From the NCBI RefSeq assembly GCF_009720865.1, contig NZ_WNLA01000007.1, forward strand, positions 124,001-188,000: a stretch of 64,000 nt of DNA, written 5' to 3'. Shown here piece after piece: positions 27,401 through 35,812 of this stretch (positions are counted from its first letter, which is position 1; every line of letters starts with the position of its first letter). Source of the DNA: Pseudoduganella ginsengisoli. Lineage in GTDB: Bacteria; Pseudomonadota; Gammaproteobacteria; Burkholderiales; Burkholderiaceae_D. Under the pieces are notes generated by a model. It was not told the DNA's origin. It ran no database searches and worked only from the letters and a program-made list of their open reading frames with translations. The translations under genes were made by a program, and so were the position numbers.

Positions 27401-28258
27401 TTACTGCTGGTTTTCCACAAACGCCTGGATCAACCGGTTAAATGCTGCCGGATTCGTCACGTTCATGCCGTGCGACGCGCCGGCGATGGTCTGCTGTTCC
27501 GCATGCGGCATCCACTCCACCAGCTTGTCGATATTGTCGCGGTACATGCGCGGGCTTTTTTCACCGTTGATCAACAGCGTCCGGCATGTCACTTCGCCGG
27601 CTGCCACGCGGCTATAGGCGGGCAGCGGATCGCGGAATTGCTTCGGCAGCGTGGCGGCATTGTCGATCGCCATGGTGCGGAAATTATTGGAACTCTTGCG
27701 CCAGATGCCGGGCATGCTGACGGAATCCACAAACATTTCCAGTCCCGCTTCCACGTCGCCCTGCTCGATCAATTCCGCAGCCTTGGCGCGTACGGCCAGG
27801 GTTGCGGCAGGCAGTACGGCTTCCGGCATGCCGTCGATTTGCAGCGGGCCGCCCGGATCGGCCAGCACCAGCGATTTCACGAGGTGGGGGTGCTGGCGCG
27901 CCAGCTGGAATGCCACGGCGCCGCCGCGCGAATGGCCCACCAGGTGCACGGGGCCCACGTTCATGGCCGTGATGAATTCCGCCAGTTCGTCCACGTGCGC
28001 CTGCCAGCTGAATTCACTGTGGGTGCGGGCGTCATCGGCCGGCCAGTAGTGGCTCAGGCTGGTGGAAACGCAGAAGAACTGTTTAGACAACACGTTGATC
28101 TGGCTATTCCAGTAGCGGTAGTCGCACAGGGAGCCATGCACGAAAAACACGGGTTCCCCAGCGCCGGACGCCACGTATGGCACGCGCATGCCGGACAACA
28201 GCGTGGCGAAGTACAGTTCAGGCGAAGCGAAGATGGATGGGTTGGTGCGTGCGTTCAT
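27401..28258 (-). CDS. Alpha/beta hydrolase
   Basis: A 285-residue cytoplasmic hydrolase. The oxyanion strand is VFFVHGSLCDYRYW, the nucleophile elbow GHSRGG is near residue 107, and the catalytic His is in GASHGMN. AAGGAGG precedes the ATG by three bases. It is divergent from a LysR gene with a palindrome between them, so it is the likely target of that regulator. Substrate unknown. Confidence 0.9.
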   Translation of the reverse strand: MNARTNPSIFASPELYFATLLSGMRVPYVASGAGEPVFFVHGSLCDYRYWNSQINVLSKQFFCVSTSLSHYWPADDARTHSEFSWQAHVDELAEFITAMNVGPVHLVGHSRGGAVAFQLARQHPHLVKSLVLADPGGPLQIDGMPEAVLPAATLAVRAKAAELIEQGDVEAGLEMFVDSVSMPGIWRKSSNNFRTMAIDNAATLPKQFRDPLPAYSRVAAGEVTCRTLLINGEKSPRMYRDNIDKLVEWMPHAEQQTIAGASHGMNVTNPAAFNRLIQAFVENQQ

Positions 28259-28316
28259 GTGACCTCCTTTGCCACTACTATGCCCGACGTGTTAGCCTAA
28301 GAAAATCGCATAATAT

Positions 28317-28331
28317 TGATTGCATCAATCA
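28317..28331. promoter_or_regulatory. Candidate LysR operator
   Basis: Inverted repeat TGATTG-CAT-CAATCA in the 93-bp space between the divergent alpha/beta hydrolase and LysR genes, 20 bp before the LysR ATG. Position and dyad fit LysR autoregulation. Confidence 0.5.
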
Positions 28332-28351
28332 GTTTTTCTGATACCAACACC

Positions 28352-29203
28352 ATGAAAGCACTCGACCTTGACGTTTTGACCATGCTGGTGGCCGTGGCCG
28401 ACACGGGCAACATCACGCGCGCAGCGGAAGTCGTGCACCGCACGCAATCGGCGGTCAGCATGCAAATCAAGACGCTGGAAACCGCGCTGGGCAAGCCGCT
28501 GTTCGTGCGCAAGCCGCGCAGTGTGACGCTGACGCAGGACGGCGAAGTCTTGCTGACATACGCACGGCGCATGCTGGCGCTGCGCGACGAAGCGTGGGCC
28601 GCCATCGTGCGGCCAGACATCACGGGCCGCGTGGTGATTGGCGTACCGGACGATTACGCGTATTCGCTGCTGCCATCGATCTTGAAAAAATTCTCTGCCA
28701 CGTACCCGAAGGTGCAAATCCAGGTGGTGGGACTGCCCAGCGTGGCGCTGGCGCCGATGGTCAAGGATGGCTCCGTCGATCTGGTGTGCGCCACGCGCGT
28801 CAAAGGCTTGTCGGGAGAGTTCATCCGCTTTGAACCCATGGTGTGGGCCGCCACGCCGAGTGCGAAAGATATCTGGCGCGAACGGCCGCTGCCGATTGCG
28901 GTTTTCCTGCCCGGCAGCGTGGCGCGCGAAAATGCGATCCGCAGCCTGGAGCGCGCCAGGATTCCTTACCGGACATCGTATGAAAGCCCCAGTTTGATGG
29001 GGCTGTTGAGCATGGTGGAAGCGGGACTGGCCGTGGCGCCGCTGGCGCGCTGCGCGGTGCCGGCTCACCTCAGCGTATTGGGCCAGGCACAGGGGTTGCC
29101 GGAAATTGGCGAGCTGGAGGTGATCCTCGCGCGCAGCAGCAAATCCAACCGGCCGCCGGTGGATTTCCTTGCGGAGAAAATCATGTCGGAATTGCGGCGC
29201 TGA
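28352..29203 (+). CDS. LysR-family transcriptional regulator
   Basis: A 283-residue protein with HTH at about residues 4-62 (ITRAAEVVHRTQSAVSMQIK) and an effector-binding domain after residue 90. The ATG at 28352 is chosen because the HTH then starts at the usual distance; an in-frame TTG at 28316 would run through the operator-like palindrome. It is divergent from the hydrolase at 27401-28258, which it probably controls. Confidence 0.9.
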   Translation: MKALDLDVLTMLVAVADTGNITRAAEVVHRTQSAVSMQIKTLETALGKPLFVRKPRSVTLTQDGEVLLTYARRMLALRDEAWAAIVRPDITGRVVIGVPDDYAYSLLPSILKKFSATYPKVQIQVVGLPSVALAPMVKDGSVDLVCATRVKGLSGEFIRFEPMVWAATPSAKDIWRERPLPIAVFLPGSVARENAIRSLERARIPYRTSYESPSLMGLLSMVEAGLAVAPLARCAVPAHLSVLGQAQGLPEIGELEVILARSSKSNRPPVDFLAEKIMSELRR

Positions 29204-29208
29204 CGGTC

Positions 29209-29934
29209 TTACTTCAGCTGGCGCTGCACAAACGCCACCACGCGCTGGCGCGCATCGATTGCCGCTTTGCCCTTCTCGCTGAAATCAAAACCATGCCCTT
29301 CGCCGGGATACACCACCAGCTCCTGCGCCGCGCCCAGCGCCTGGGCTTGGGCATAAGCGGCTTCGCCATCCGCCAATGGAACCACAGTATCCCCGCTGCC
29401 GTGCAGCAGCAGCGTCGGTGGCAATGCAGTGATATCCGCATCCAACTCAGCGGTGCGCGGGAAGGCGGCGTACACCCCTACCAGTGCCTGTACGTCGGGG
29501 TTATTGGCCGCGCTGGCAATGGCCAGCCGGCCGCCCTGCGAAAACCCGAGCAGCGCCACATGGCCATCGGAACGCGGCTGCGCTTTGACGTTGTGGATGG
29601 CTGCACGCACGTGACCGGTCCATTTTTTGAAGCGGGCTGCATAAGCAGGGCCCTGGTCGAGGGTGCCGTCAGCGAGCGCACGCCGGTCGCTGTCGTCGTA
29701 ATACTTGACGAAGTACACGTCGAGCCCCTGGGCATTGAGCATATCGGCATAGCGCTTGAAGGCCGGCATGCAATCGTCGATGCAGCTATAGCCATGCAGC
29801 ATTACGGCAGACGCGTGCTTGCCGTCGCCAGTGGCGGGATAGAACAGCACGCCGGAATCGGCATTGGCGCTCGCATTAAAGGTCAACAGGATGCCGGCCA
29901 GCATGGCCAGCGCTTTGCGTTTGAAGTGGGTCAT
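29209..29934 (-). CDS. Exported dienelactone-hydrolase-family protein
   Basis: A 241-residue protein. The signal peptide ends near NASANAD (about residue 26). The alpha/beta fold carries nucleophile Ser in LLGFSQGGRL where classical dienelactone hydrolases have Cys, Asp in HGSGDTVVP and His in GEGHGFDFS. It is probably a periplasmic carboxylesterase. The start is fixed by the ATGA overlap with the TetR stop at 29931-29934, so translation is coupled to the regulator gene; longer frames upstream overlap TetR and are not coding. Confidence 0.87.
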   Translation of the reverse strand: MTHFKRKALAMLAGILLTFNASANADSGVLFYPATGDGKHASAVMLHGYSCIDDCMPAFKRYADMLNAQGLDVYFVKYYDDSDRRALADGTLDQGPAYAARFKKWTGHVRAAIHNVKAQPRSDGHVALLGFSQGGRLAIASAANNPDVQALVGVYAAFPRTAELDADITALPPTLLLHGSGDTVVPLADGEAAYAQAQALGAAQELVVYPGEGHGFDFSEKGKAAIDARQRVVAFVQRQLK

Positions 29935-30572
29935 GGTTTTCCTGGATTGGACAAGTGCGCCAGGTAAGCGCACAGCATATCGGCCAGTGCATCCGCATAG
30001 GCCGTGATTTCTTCGCTGGTACGAGGCGTTTCTGAAAATTTCTGGCCGACGGCGCTCATGGCCGCCGTGACCAGATCCGCCGCGATGGCACGCGCGGCTT
30101 CGTCCACGCCGGGCAGCGCTTCTTGCATGAAGACTTGGAACATGCGGTCGCAAGTTGCTTTGGCTTCCAGCGCTTCCGGCGCGTCGCGGTAAAAGGGCGC
30201 CGCATCGTTGAGCGCAGTGCGGACATCCGCTTCCTCGCATTCCGACCGCACGAACGTGTGCACCAGCTTGCGCAACCGTTGCAACGGCGGCATGCGCGCA
30301 TCCTGCAAAATCGCCGCCAGCATGGCAGTGGTTTGCCGCCATTCATCGCTCTGCAAGCGGAACAGGATCGATGCCTTGTTCGGGAAGTACTGGTACACCG
30401 AGCCCACGCTGACACCGGCCCGTTCCGCCACCCGCGTCGTCGTGAAGCGATGCGCCCCTTCTTTGGCCAAAACCTGAATAGCCGCCTGCAAAATCGCGCT
30501 GACGAGGTCATTCGAGCGGGCCTGTTTCGGCTTGCGGCGCGAGGAAATCCGGGAACTTGGGCGGTCGCTCAT
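29931..30572 (-). CDS. TetR-family transcriptional regulator
   Basis: A 213-residue protein. The N-terminal HTH covers about residues 20-65, with FTTTRVAERAGVSVGSVYQ and FPNKASIL as the classical TetR signature; a C-terminal ligand domain follows. The ATG at 30572 is chosen over one at 30617, which would lie inside the inverted repeat 30592-30620. It is coupled to the esterase gene downstream and divergent from an O-methyltransferase gene. Confidence 0.9.
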   Translation of the reverse strand: MSDRPSSRISSRRKPKQARSNDLVSAILQAAIQVLAKEGAHRFTTTRVAERAGVSVGSVYQYFPNKASILFRLQSDEWRQTTAMLAAILQDARMPPLQRLRKLVHTFVRSECEEADVRTALNDAAPFYRDAPEALEAKATCDRMFQVFMQEALPGVDEAARAIAADLVTAAMSAVGQKFSETPRTSEEITAYADALADMLCAYLAHLSNPGKP

Positions 30573-30591
30573 GGCGGGGACTGGGAACGCG

Positions 30592-30620
30592 AATATGAAA
30601 TGTGAAGGATTCTTCATATT
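30592..30620. promoter_or_regulatory. Candidate TetR operator
   Basis: AATATGAA (30592-30599) and TTCATATT (30613-30620), a perfect 8-bp inverted repeat with a 13-base spacer (21 bp centre to centre, two helical turns). It sits between the divergent TetR and O-methyltransferase genes, 20 bp upstream of the regulator start. Confidence 0.6.
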
Positions 30621-30653
30621 ATTTCAGCTCTTACTTCAGAAAGGAATACCCCC

Positions 30654-31316
30654 ATGACGACCCTGATGTCCGCCCCTGTCGCCGCGCTGCTGGAGCGCTT
30701 GTTTTCCGAAGCGGAAAACGTGCAAACCCCGGCGCTGGCCGAATTTGCCGCACTACCGGTAGCCGAGCGTGAACGCATGTTGAATAGCAAAACCGAATAC
30801 CGCGCCGTGTATGCGCGCCTGAAGGATGTGGCAATCCCCGTGTCGCGGGAAACCGGCACGCTGCTATACATGCTGGCGCGCAGCAGCCAGGCGCGTGTGA
30901 TCGTTGAATTCGGCACGTCGTTCGGCATCTCGACGCTGCACCTGGCCGCCGCCCTGCGCGACAATGGTGGCGGCCGATTGATCACGACGGAATTCGAACC
31001 CTCGAAAGCGCAGCGCGCCCGCGACAACCTGGCGGCGGGCGGCTTGCTGGACCTGGTGGAAATCCGCGAAGGCGATGCACTGGAAACCCTGCGCACCGGC
31101 TTGCCGGAACAAATCGACATGCTGCTGCTCGATGGCGCCAAAGGCTTGTATTTCGACGTGCTGCGCCTGCTGGAAGACCGCCTGCGCCCCGGTGCGCTGA
31201 TCATTGCCGACAATGCGGATTACTGCCCGGAATACGTGGCGCAGATACGCAATCCGGACGGCGGCTATCTGTCGCTGCCATTCCCTGGCGAAGTGGAATT
31301 GTCGATGAAGCGCTGA
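30654..31316 (+). CDS. SAM-dependent O-methyltransferase (class I, catechol-type)
   Basis: A 220-residue protein. The SAM-binding motif is VIVEFGTSFGISTLHLA near residue 85, the acidic loop TTEFEP, and the metal-binding LLLDGAKG near 157. The fold resembles cation-dependent O-methyltransferases of the caffeoyl-CoA/catechol type. AAAGGA precedes the ATG. It is divergent from the TetR gene and probably controlled by it through the 30592-30620 palindrome. Substrate unknown. Confidence 0.88.
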   Translation: MTTLMSAPVAALLERLFSEAENVQTPALAEFAALPVAERERMLNSKTEYRAVYARLKDVAIPVSRETGTLLYMLARSSQARVIVEFGTSFGISTLHLAAALRDNGGGRLITTEFEPSKAQRARDNLAAGGLLDLVEIREGDALETLRTGLPEQIDMLLLDGAKGLYFDVLRLLEDRLRPGALIIADNADYCPEYVAQIRNPDGGYLSLPFPGEVELSMKR

Positions 31317-31330
31317 CGCGGATCGGGCTG

Positions 31331-31729
31331 CTAATCAAGCACCTTGCCCCGCAGCGCCTTGATTTGCCCGCTGCGGGCTTTGCCATCGAGCCGGCGGCGC
31401 TGCGATGCGCGGGTCGGGCGGGTGGGGCGCCGCACCGCTGGAATATCGGCAGCCTGGTCGACCAGTTGCTGCAGGCGGTTCAGCGCGTCCTCCTTGTTTT
31501 GTTCCAGGCTGCGCGATTGCTGCGCCTTGATGACGACAACGCCATCTTCCGTGATGCGGCTGTCACGCAGCGCCAGCATGCGCTGCTTGATATGCTGCGG
31601 CAGCGACGATGCGGCAATATCAAACCGCGCATGCACGGCACACGAAACCTTGTTGACGTTTTGTCCGCCTGGTCCCTGCGCGCGGATTGCGCTGAACTCG
31701 ACTTCGGCGGGGTTGATGGTGACGGGCAT
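31331..31729 (-). CDS. arfB: Alternative ribosome-rescue peptidyl-tRNA hydrolase ArfB
   Basis: A 132-residue release-factor-like protein. The catalytic GGQ is in AQGPGGQNVNKV (about residue 22) and the C-terminus is the basic tail needed to enter the empty mRNA channel (RASQRRRLDGKARSGQIKAL). It hydrolyses peptidyl-tRNA on stalled ribosomes. Length fits ArfB (YaeJ), and no stop-codon recognition domain is present. It is convergent with the O-methyltransferase gene. Confidence 0.93.
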   Translation of the reverse strand: MPVTINPAEVEFSAIRAQGPGGQNVNKVSCAVHARFDIAASSLPQHIKQRMLALRDSRITEDGVVVIKAQQSRSLEQNKEDALNRLQQLVDQAADIPAVRRPTRPTRASQRRRLDGKARSGQIKALRGKVLD

Positions 31730-31825
31730 GTAATCCTACAAATTCCTACACATTGCCGGGTGGCGTTCCGACATTGTACCGGTGGCGAACAGGTAAGCTG
31801 GCATCATCACTGCCAGGAGACACGC

Positions 31826-32305
31826 ATGAACTTTCGCAACCTGCTTCCATCCTTCCTGATTGGCGCTGTCGCCAGCGCACGCGCCATGACGCCGATGGCC
31901 ACCTTGGCCACGGCGCGCCTGGCGGACCGCCATACGTCAGGAAAACTGGTATTACTGGACCGCCCGCTGTTCAAGTATGGCGCGCTGGCCATGGGGGCCG
32001 GAGAGTTATTCGGCGACAAATTGAAGTCGGCTCCCGACCGTACTGTGTTGCCGGGACTGGTGGCGCGCGTGATGAGCGCCGGCATTGCGGGCGCCGCGCT
32101 GGCGCCACGGGGCCGCGAACCGGCCGGCGCCGTGGCGGCTGTCGCCACTGCCGTGCCGCTGGCTTACCTGACGCTGGCGGGCCGCAAGCAAGCCATGGCG
32201 AAAATAGGCCAGACCCGCAGCGGCTTGATTGAAGATGCGCTGGTCATCGCTGCCGGCGCCGCCATCGTGGCGCTGGCGACGCGGCGCGATCAATTTGCCG
32301 GTTAA
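31826..32305 (+). CDS. DUF4126-type small membrane protein
   Basis: A 159-residue hydrophobic protein with an N-terminal segment IGAVASARAMTPMA and several Ala/Gly-rich helices; LDRPLFKYGALAMGAGELFGDK is split over the first loop. It matches the DUF4126 membrane family, whose function is unknown. CAGGAGA precedes the ATG at 31826 by five bases. The frame is open far upstream through the ArfB gene but that part is a shadow. Confidence 0.75.
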   Translation: MNFRNLLPSFLIGAVASARAMTPMATLATARLADRHTSGKLVLLDRPLFKYGALAMGAGELFGDKLKSAPDRTVLPGLVARVMSAGIAGAALAPRGREPAGAVAAVATAVPLAYLTLAGRKQAMAKIGQTRSGLIEDALVIAAGAAIVALATRRDQFAG

Positions 32306-32481
32306 AGCGCCTCCCGCATCATCGGCGGTTGTCGGTATTCCTTTCATCCGGACCTCATTCTTTGTCTGGGATGGCCGCAAACGCCTGCCCACCAGCGTGT
32401 CGCCGGGCAGGCATGGCTCCTGCATATCTACGCTTGGCCTGTGCAAGGCCATAGACCGTGATCGATCCAGGAGAGTTTGCC

Positions 32482-33417
32482 ATGACAACGCTATATTCAA
32501 AGTGGGCAATGCGTACCGCCAGCGCATTGTTCGTACTCGCGTCCATCAGTGCGGTACCGGCCCGCGCCATGCCAATGGCTGAGGCACAGCAAGCCTTTGC
32601 CGCGCAATTGGAAAATGGGCGGTTTTTCTACCCCGTCGTTGAAAGCGGCCCGGATGCCGGCATGCTGGCGGTATTCCAGGATCCCGCCACCGCCTATGCC
32701 ACCCATGATGGTTTCTGGCGCAGCCTGCTCAAAGGCGCCACCGTGGTGGCAGGCGGTGTGGTGGGGTCCGCTGCCGGCCCTGGCGGCGCCGCTGTCGGGG
32801 CGCTGGCCACCGCCACGGTGGTCAATGACATCAACCGCCAGGGCCCTGGACCCGGCCGGCGCTGGCTGATTTCCGATGCGCGGATTTACCGTGAAGTGCA
32901 GGTGGCCAGCGTCGGCAATATCCTGCCGAATGTGCTCTCTGCCGCGCAAAGCAACATCATTGCCAGCTACGGACTGTCGCCCGGCTTGACGTTATCCTTC
33001 GTCGATCCATCCGTCATCGGTGTGCACGTCAAGGACGCTGGCGGCAATCCGGTCAATTCCACCGATTTTGCTCAAGCGTTTGTACTGACCCGCACCGTCG
33101 GCAGCACCACGGAAGACCTGCTTGGCTCCGTCGTGCTCAACACCATCGGCGCCCCCGGCAACCGCGCGCTAAATGAAACGGACTACCTCGACATGGACGT
33201 CGGCCCGCTACTGACGGCGCCAGACGGTACACCGGTGACAATGAAGTCGACACTGATCGTTGGCTATACCGAGGTGCCGGAGCCTGGCACGCTGGTGTTG
33301 CTGGGCCTTGGATGGGCCGGCTTGCTGGCCACGGCCTGCCAAGCCCGGCGGCGTGGACATGGCGGGCGCGTTACGCCGCCGGGCCAGCCGCATCCATCAA
33401 GTTGGTCCGCAGCTTGA
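32482..33417 (+). CDS. PEP-CTERM protein-sorting-signal protein
   Basis: A 311-residue exported protein. The signal peptide ends near VPARAMP. A Gly/Ala-rich hydrophobic stretch is at about 90-120. At the C-terminus is VPEPGTLVLLGLGWAGLLA followed by RRRG, the PEP-CTERM signal cleaved by exosortase/EpsH systems. No exosortase gene is in the window. The rest has no recognised domain. CAGGAG precedes the ATG. An extra tail of about 20 residues continues after the basic cluster and overlaps the convergent MarR gene by 47 bases, so the stop may have drifted. Confidence 0.82.
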   Translation: MTTLYSKWAMRTASALFVLASISAVPARAMPMAEAQQAFAAQLENGRFFYPVVESGPDAGMLAVFQDPATAYATHDGFWRSLLKGATVVAGGVVGSAAGPGGAAVGALATATVVNDINRQGPGPGRRWLISDARIYREVQVASVGNILPNVLSAAQSNIIASYGLSPGLTLSFVDPSVIGVHVKDAGGNPVNSTDFAQAFVLTRTVGSTTEDLLGSVVLNTIGAPGNRALNETDYLDMDVGPLLTAPDGTPVTMKSTLIVGYTEVPEPGTLVLLGLGWAGLLATACQARRRGHGGRVTPPGQPHPSSWSAA

Positions 33418-33838
33418 CCACGGCCTTTTGCAGCGCCCGGAATTCATCGGGCGCCAGTCCCGCCGCCTTGGCGGTAATTTCGCGGTAATCAAACGCTTTT
33501 TCACGCAGCGCGCGCCCCGTGTCCGTCAGCGATACGCGCACGCTGCGCTCATCTTCCGCGTCGCGCTCGCGGCGCACGTAGCCCATCGCTTCCAGGCGCT
33601 TCAGCATCGGCGTCATCGTGCTGGGTTCCAGGAACAGCTTTTCACTCAAGCCCTTCACCGTCTGCCGGTCTTCTTCCCACAGGCAAATGATGGTCACGTA
33701 TTGCGGGTACGTCAGGCCCAGCTGTTCCAGCACTGGCTTGTATACGCGCGAGTAGGCGAGGTTGGTCGAATAGATGGCGAAACACATGAAATCGCCCAGT
33801 TTTGCCGCGTTCTTGCGGCTGTTTTCGTCGTTGCTCAT
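33371..33838 (-). CDS. MarR-family regulator, OhrR type
   Basis: A 155-residue protein with the OhrR pattern: reactive Cys19 in GDFMCFAIYS, then LGLTYPQYVTIICLWEED and the winged HTH LFLEPSTMTPMLKRLEAMGYV and RRERDAEDERSVRVSL. OhrR regulators sense organic peroxides by oxidation of this Cys. GGAGCT precedes the ATG. It is divergent from two alpha/beta hydrolases, with two palindromic operators between, and the usual Ohr thiol peroxidase is not adjacent. Confidence 0.88.
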   Translation of the reverse strand: MSNDENSRKNAAKLGDFMCFAIYSTNLAYSRVYKPVLEQLGLTYPQYVTIICLWEEDRQTVKGLSEKLFLEPSTMTPMLKRLEAMGYVRRERDAEDERSVRVSLTDTGRALREKAFDYREITAKAAGLAPDEFRALQKAVVKLRTNLMDAAGPAA

Positions 33839-33865
33839 CTGACAGCTCCAAAAATTATTTATCGA

Positions 33866-33930
33866 GATAATGATTATCGTACTTGAAAAGTGCAGAAACC
33901 TTGGATATATTTACGAACATAATGATTATC
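33866..33930. promoter_or_regulatory. Pair of MarR/OhrR-type operators
   Basis: GATAAT-G-ATTATC (33866-33878, perfect) and CATAATGATTATC (33918-33930, one mismatch) share the core ATAATGATTATC and lie 52 bp apart, in the 145-bp space between the regulator and the first hydrolase. Each would cover one divergent promoter. Confidence 0.65.
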
Positions 33931-33983
33931 GCAGTAATTAATTTGCCGCACCGAACCCCTCAATCACCCTGAACGGAGCATGT

Positions 33984-34979
33984 ATGAACAAGCCAACCAG
34001 CAGTGTCCGCACCCGTATCGCCGCCATGGCCGCCCTCGCCGCCGCCGCACAATTTGCCCAACCGGCCCTGGCGCAGGCGCCAACCTTTGCCGCCATCAAG
34101 CAAATCGATGCAGGCGTACTCAATGTCGGCTATGTCGATGAAGGTCCAGCCAACGGTCCTGTCGTGATCTTGCTGCATGGCTGGCCATACGATATCCACA
34201 GCTACATCGACGTGGTGCCGCTGCTGACGCAAGCCGGCTACCGCGTGATCGTGCCGCACCTGCGCGGCTATGGTTCAACCCGCTTCCTCGACGCAAATGC
34301 CGTGCGCAACGGCGAACCGGCCGCACTGGCTGCCGACGTGGTGGCGCTGATGGATGCGCTGAAGATCGACAAGGCCGTGCTGGCCGGCTATGACTGGGGC
34401 GCGCGCACGGCCGATATCGTCGCTGCGCTGTGGCCGCAGCGGGTCAAAGGCTTGGTGTCCGTCAGCGGCTACCTGATCGGCAGCCAGCAAGCAGGCAAGC
34501 AGCCGTTGCCGCCCGCCGCCGAACTGCAATGGTGGTACCAGTTTTACTTCGCCACCGAACGTGGCCAGGCCGGCTATGAAAAAAACCGCCACGACTTCGC
34601 CAAGCTGATCTGGCAAACCGCGTCGCCGCAGTGGCGCTTCGACAATGCCACGTTTGACCGCAGCGCCGCTTCGCTGGAAAACCCGGACCACGTCGCCATC
34701 ACGGTGCACAACTACCGCTGGCGCCTCGGCCTCGCTGCGGGGGAAGCGAAATATGCGGACCTGGAAGCGCGCCTGGCCCAATTCCCATCCATCACGGTGC
34801 CCACCATCACGATGGAAGGCGACGCCAACGGCGCGCCGCACCCGGAACCAGCTGCGTACGCCAAGCGCTTCACGGGCAAATACAAGCACCAGCAATTGCC
34901 CGGCGCCATCGGCCACAACTTGCCGCAAGAAGCGCCTGCCGCCTTTGCCCATGCGGTTATCGAAGTCGGCCACCTGTAA
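33984..34979 (+). CDS. Exported epoxide-hydrolase-like alpha/beta hydrolase
   Basis: A 331-residue protein. The signal peptide ends at PALAQAP (about residue 31). Oxyanion motif LLHGWPYD. The nucleophile is Asp in AGYDWGART, as in epoxide hydrolases and dehalogenases, not Ser. Catalytic His is in GAIGHNLPQE. Substrate is probably an epoxide or haloalkanoate in the periplasm. ACGGAG lies upstream of the ATG. It is first of two hydrolase genes divergent from the MarR/OhrR regulator. Confidence 0.88.
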   Translation: MNKPTSSVRTRIAAMAALAAAAQFAQPALAQAPTFAAIKQIDAGVLNVGYVDEGPANGPVVILLHGWPYDIHSYIDVVPLLTQAGYRVIVPHLRGYGSTRFLDANAVRNGEPAALAADVVALMDALKIDKAVLAGYDWGARTADIVAALWPQRVKGLVSVSGYLIGSQQAGKQPLPPAAELQWWYQFYFATERGQAGYEKNRHDFAKLIWQTASPQWRFDNATFDRSAASLENPDHVAITVHNYRWRLGLAAGEAKYADLEARLAQFPSITVPTITMEGDANGAPHPEPAAYAKRFTGKYKHQQLPGAIGHNLPQEAPAAFAHAVIEVGHL

Positions 34980-35002
34980 TCTCTCTTATCAAGGAAAAAC
35001 AC

Positions 35003-35812
35003 ATGAACGCCACCAAATTGCTGTCCGCCATCACCTTTGCTGTTAGCGCTGCCTTTGCCGCGCTGCCCCAAGCCCATGCGGAAGGGTCGATTACTGCCGC
35101 GCAGGGCACCCCGGCCAAGCCCACGATTGTTTTCGTACACGGCGCTTTTGCCGATTCCAGCAGTTGGGATGGCGTAGCGAAAAAGCTTGCTGGTAAAGGG
35201 TATCCGGTACTGAGCGTGGCCAATCCGCTGCGCGGTGTCGGCGCGGATGCGCGCTACGCAGCCAATGTGATCCAGTCCGTCAAAGGCCCCGTCGTGCTGG
35301 TCGGCCACTCGTATGGCGGCATGGTGATTTCCAAGGCGGCGGAAAACAATCCAGACGTCAAAGCGCTCGTGTATGTGGCGGCGTTTGCGCCGGAGCAGGG
35401 CGAGACTGTCGCGGGCCTGGCGCACAAATTCCCCGGCAGCACGCTGGGGCAGGCACTGGCGGATCCGGTATCGCTGGACGATGGCAAGGACCTGTACATC
35501 CGCCAGGATAAATTCCGCGCGCAGTTCGCTGCGGACGTGCCGGCGCCGCAGGCTGCGCTGATGGCGGCGGGCCAGCGTCCTATTGCCGTGGCCGCGCTGG
35601 AAGAACCGGCAACCGGGACAGCGTGGAAGCAATTGCCGTCGTATTTCGTCTACGGCAGCGGCGACCGGAATATTCCGTCAGAAGCGTTCCGCTTCATGGC
35701 GCAGCGGGCGGGGGCGAAAGACGTGCGGGAAGTCAAAGGCGCGTCGCATGTGGTGATGGTGTCGCATCCGGACGTGGTGGCGCAGGTGATTGAGGAGGCG
35801 GCGGTACGCTGA
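35003..35812 (+). CDS. Exported alpha/beta hydrolase (EstC-like esterase)
   Basis: A 269-residue protein. Signal peptide ends near PQAHAEG (about residue 29). Motifs: VFVHGAFADSSSWDG, nucleophile elbow VGHSYGGMV near residue 105, and His in GASHVVMVSHP. It resembles plant-hydroxynitrile-lyase/EstC-type esterases. AAGGAA precedes the ATG and it starts 23 bp after the previous hydrolase, so the two form an operon. Its last 80 bases overlap the 3' end of a convergent gene. Confidence 0.88.
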   Translation: MNATKLLSAITFAVSAAFAALPQAHAEGSITAAQGTPAKPTIVFVHGAFADSSSWDGVAKKLAGKGYPVLSVANPLRGVGADARYAANVIQSVKGPVVLVGHSYGGMVISKAAENNPDVKALVYVAAFAPEQGETVAGLAHKFPGSTLGQALADPVSLDDGKDLYIRQDKFRAQFAADVPAPQAALMAAGQRPIAVAALEEPATGTAWKQLPSYFVYGSGDRNIPSEAFRFMAQRAGAKDVREVKGASHVVMVSHPDVVAQVIEEAAVR

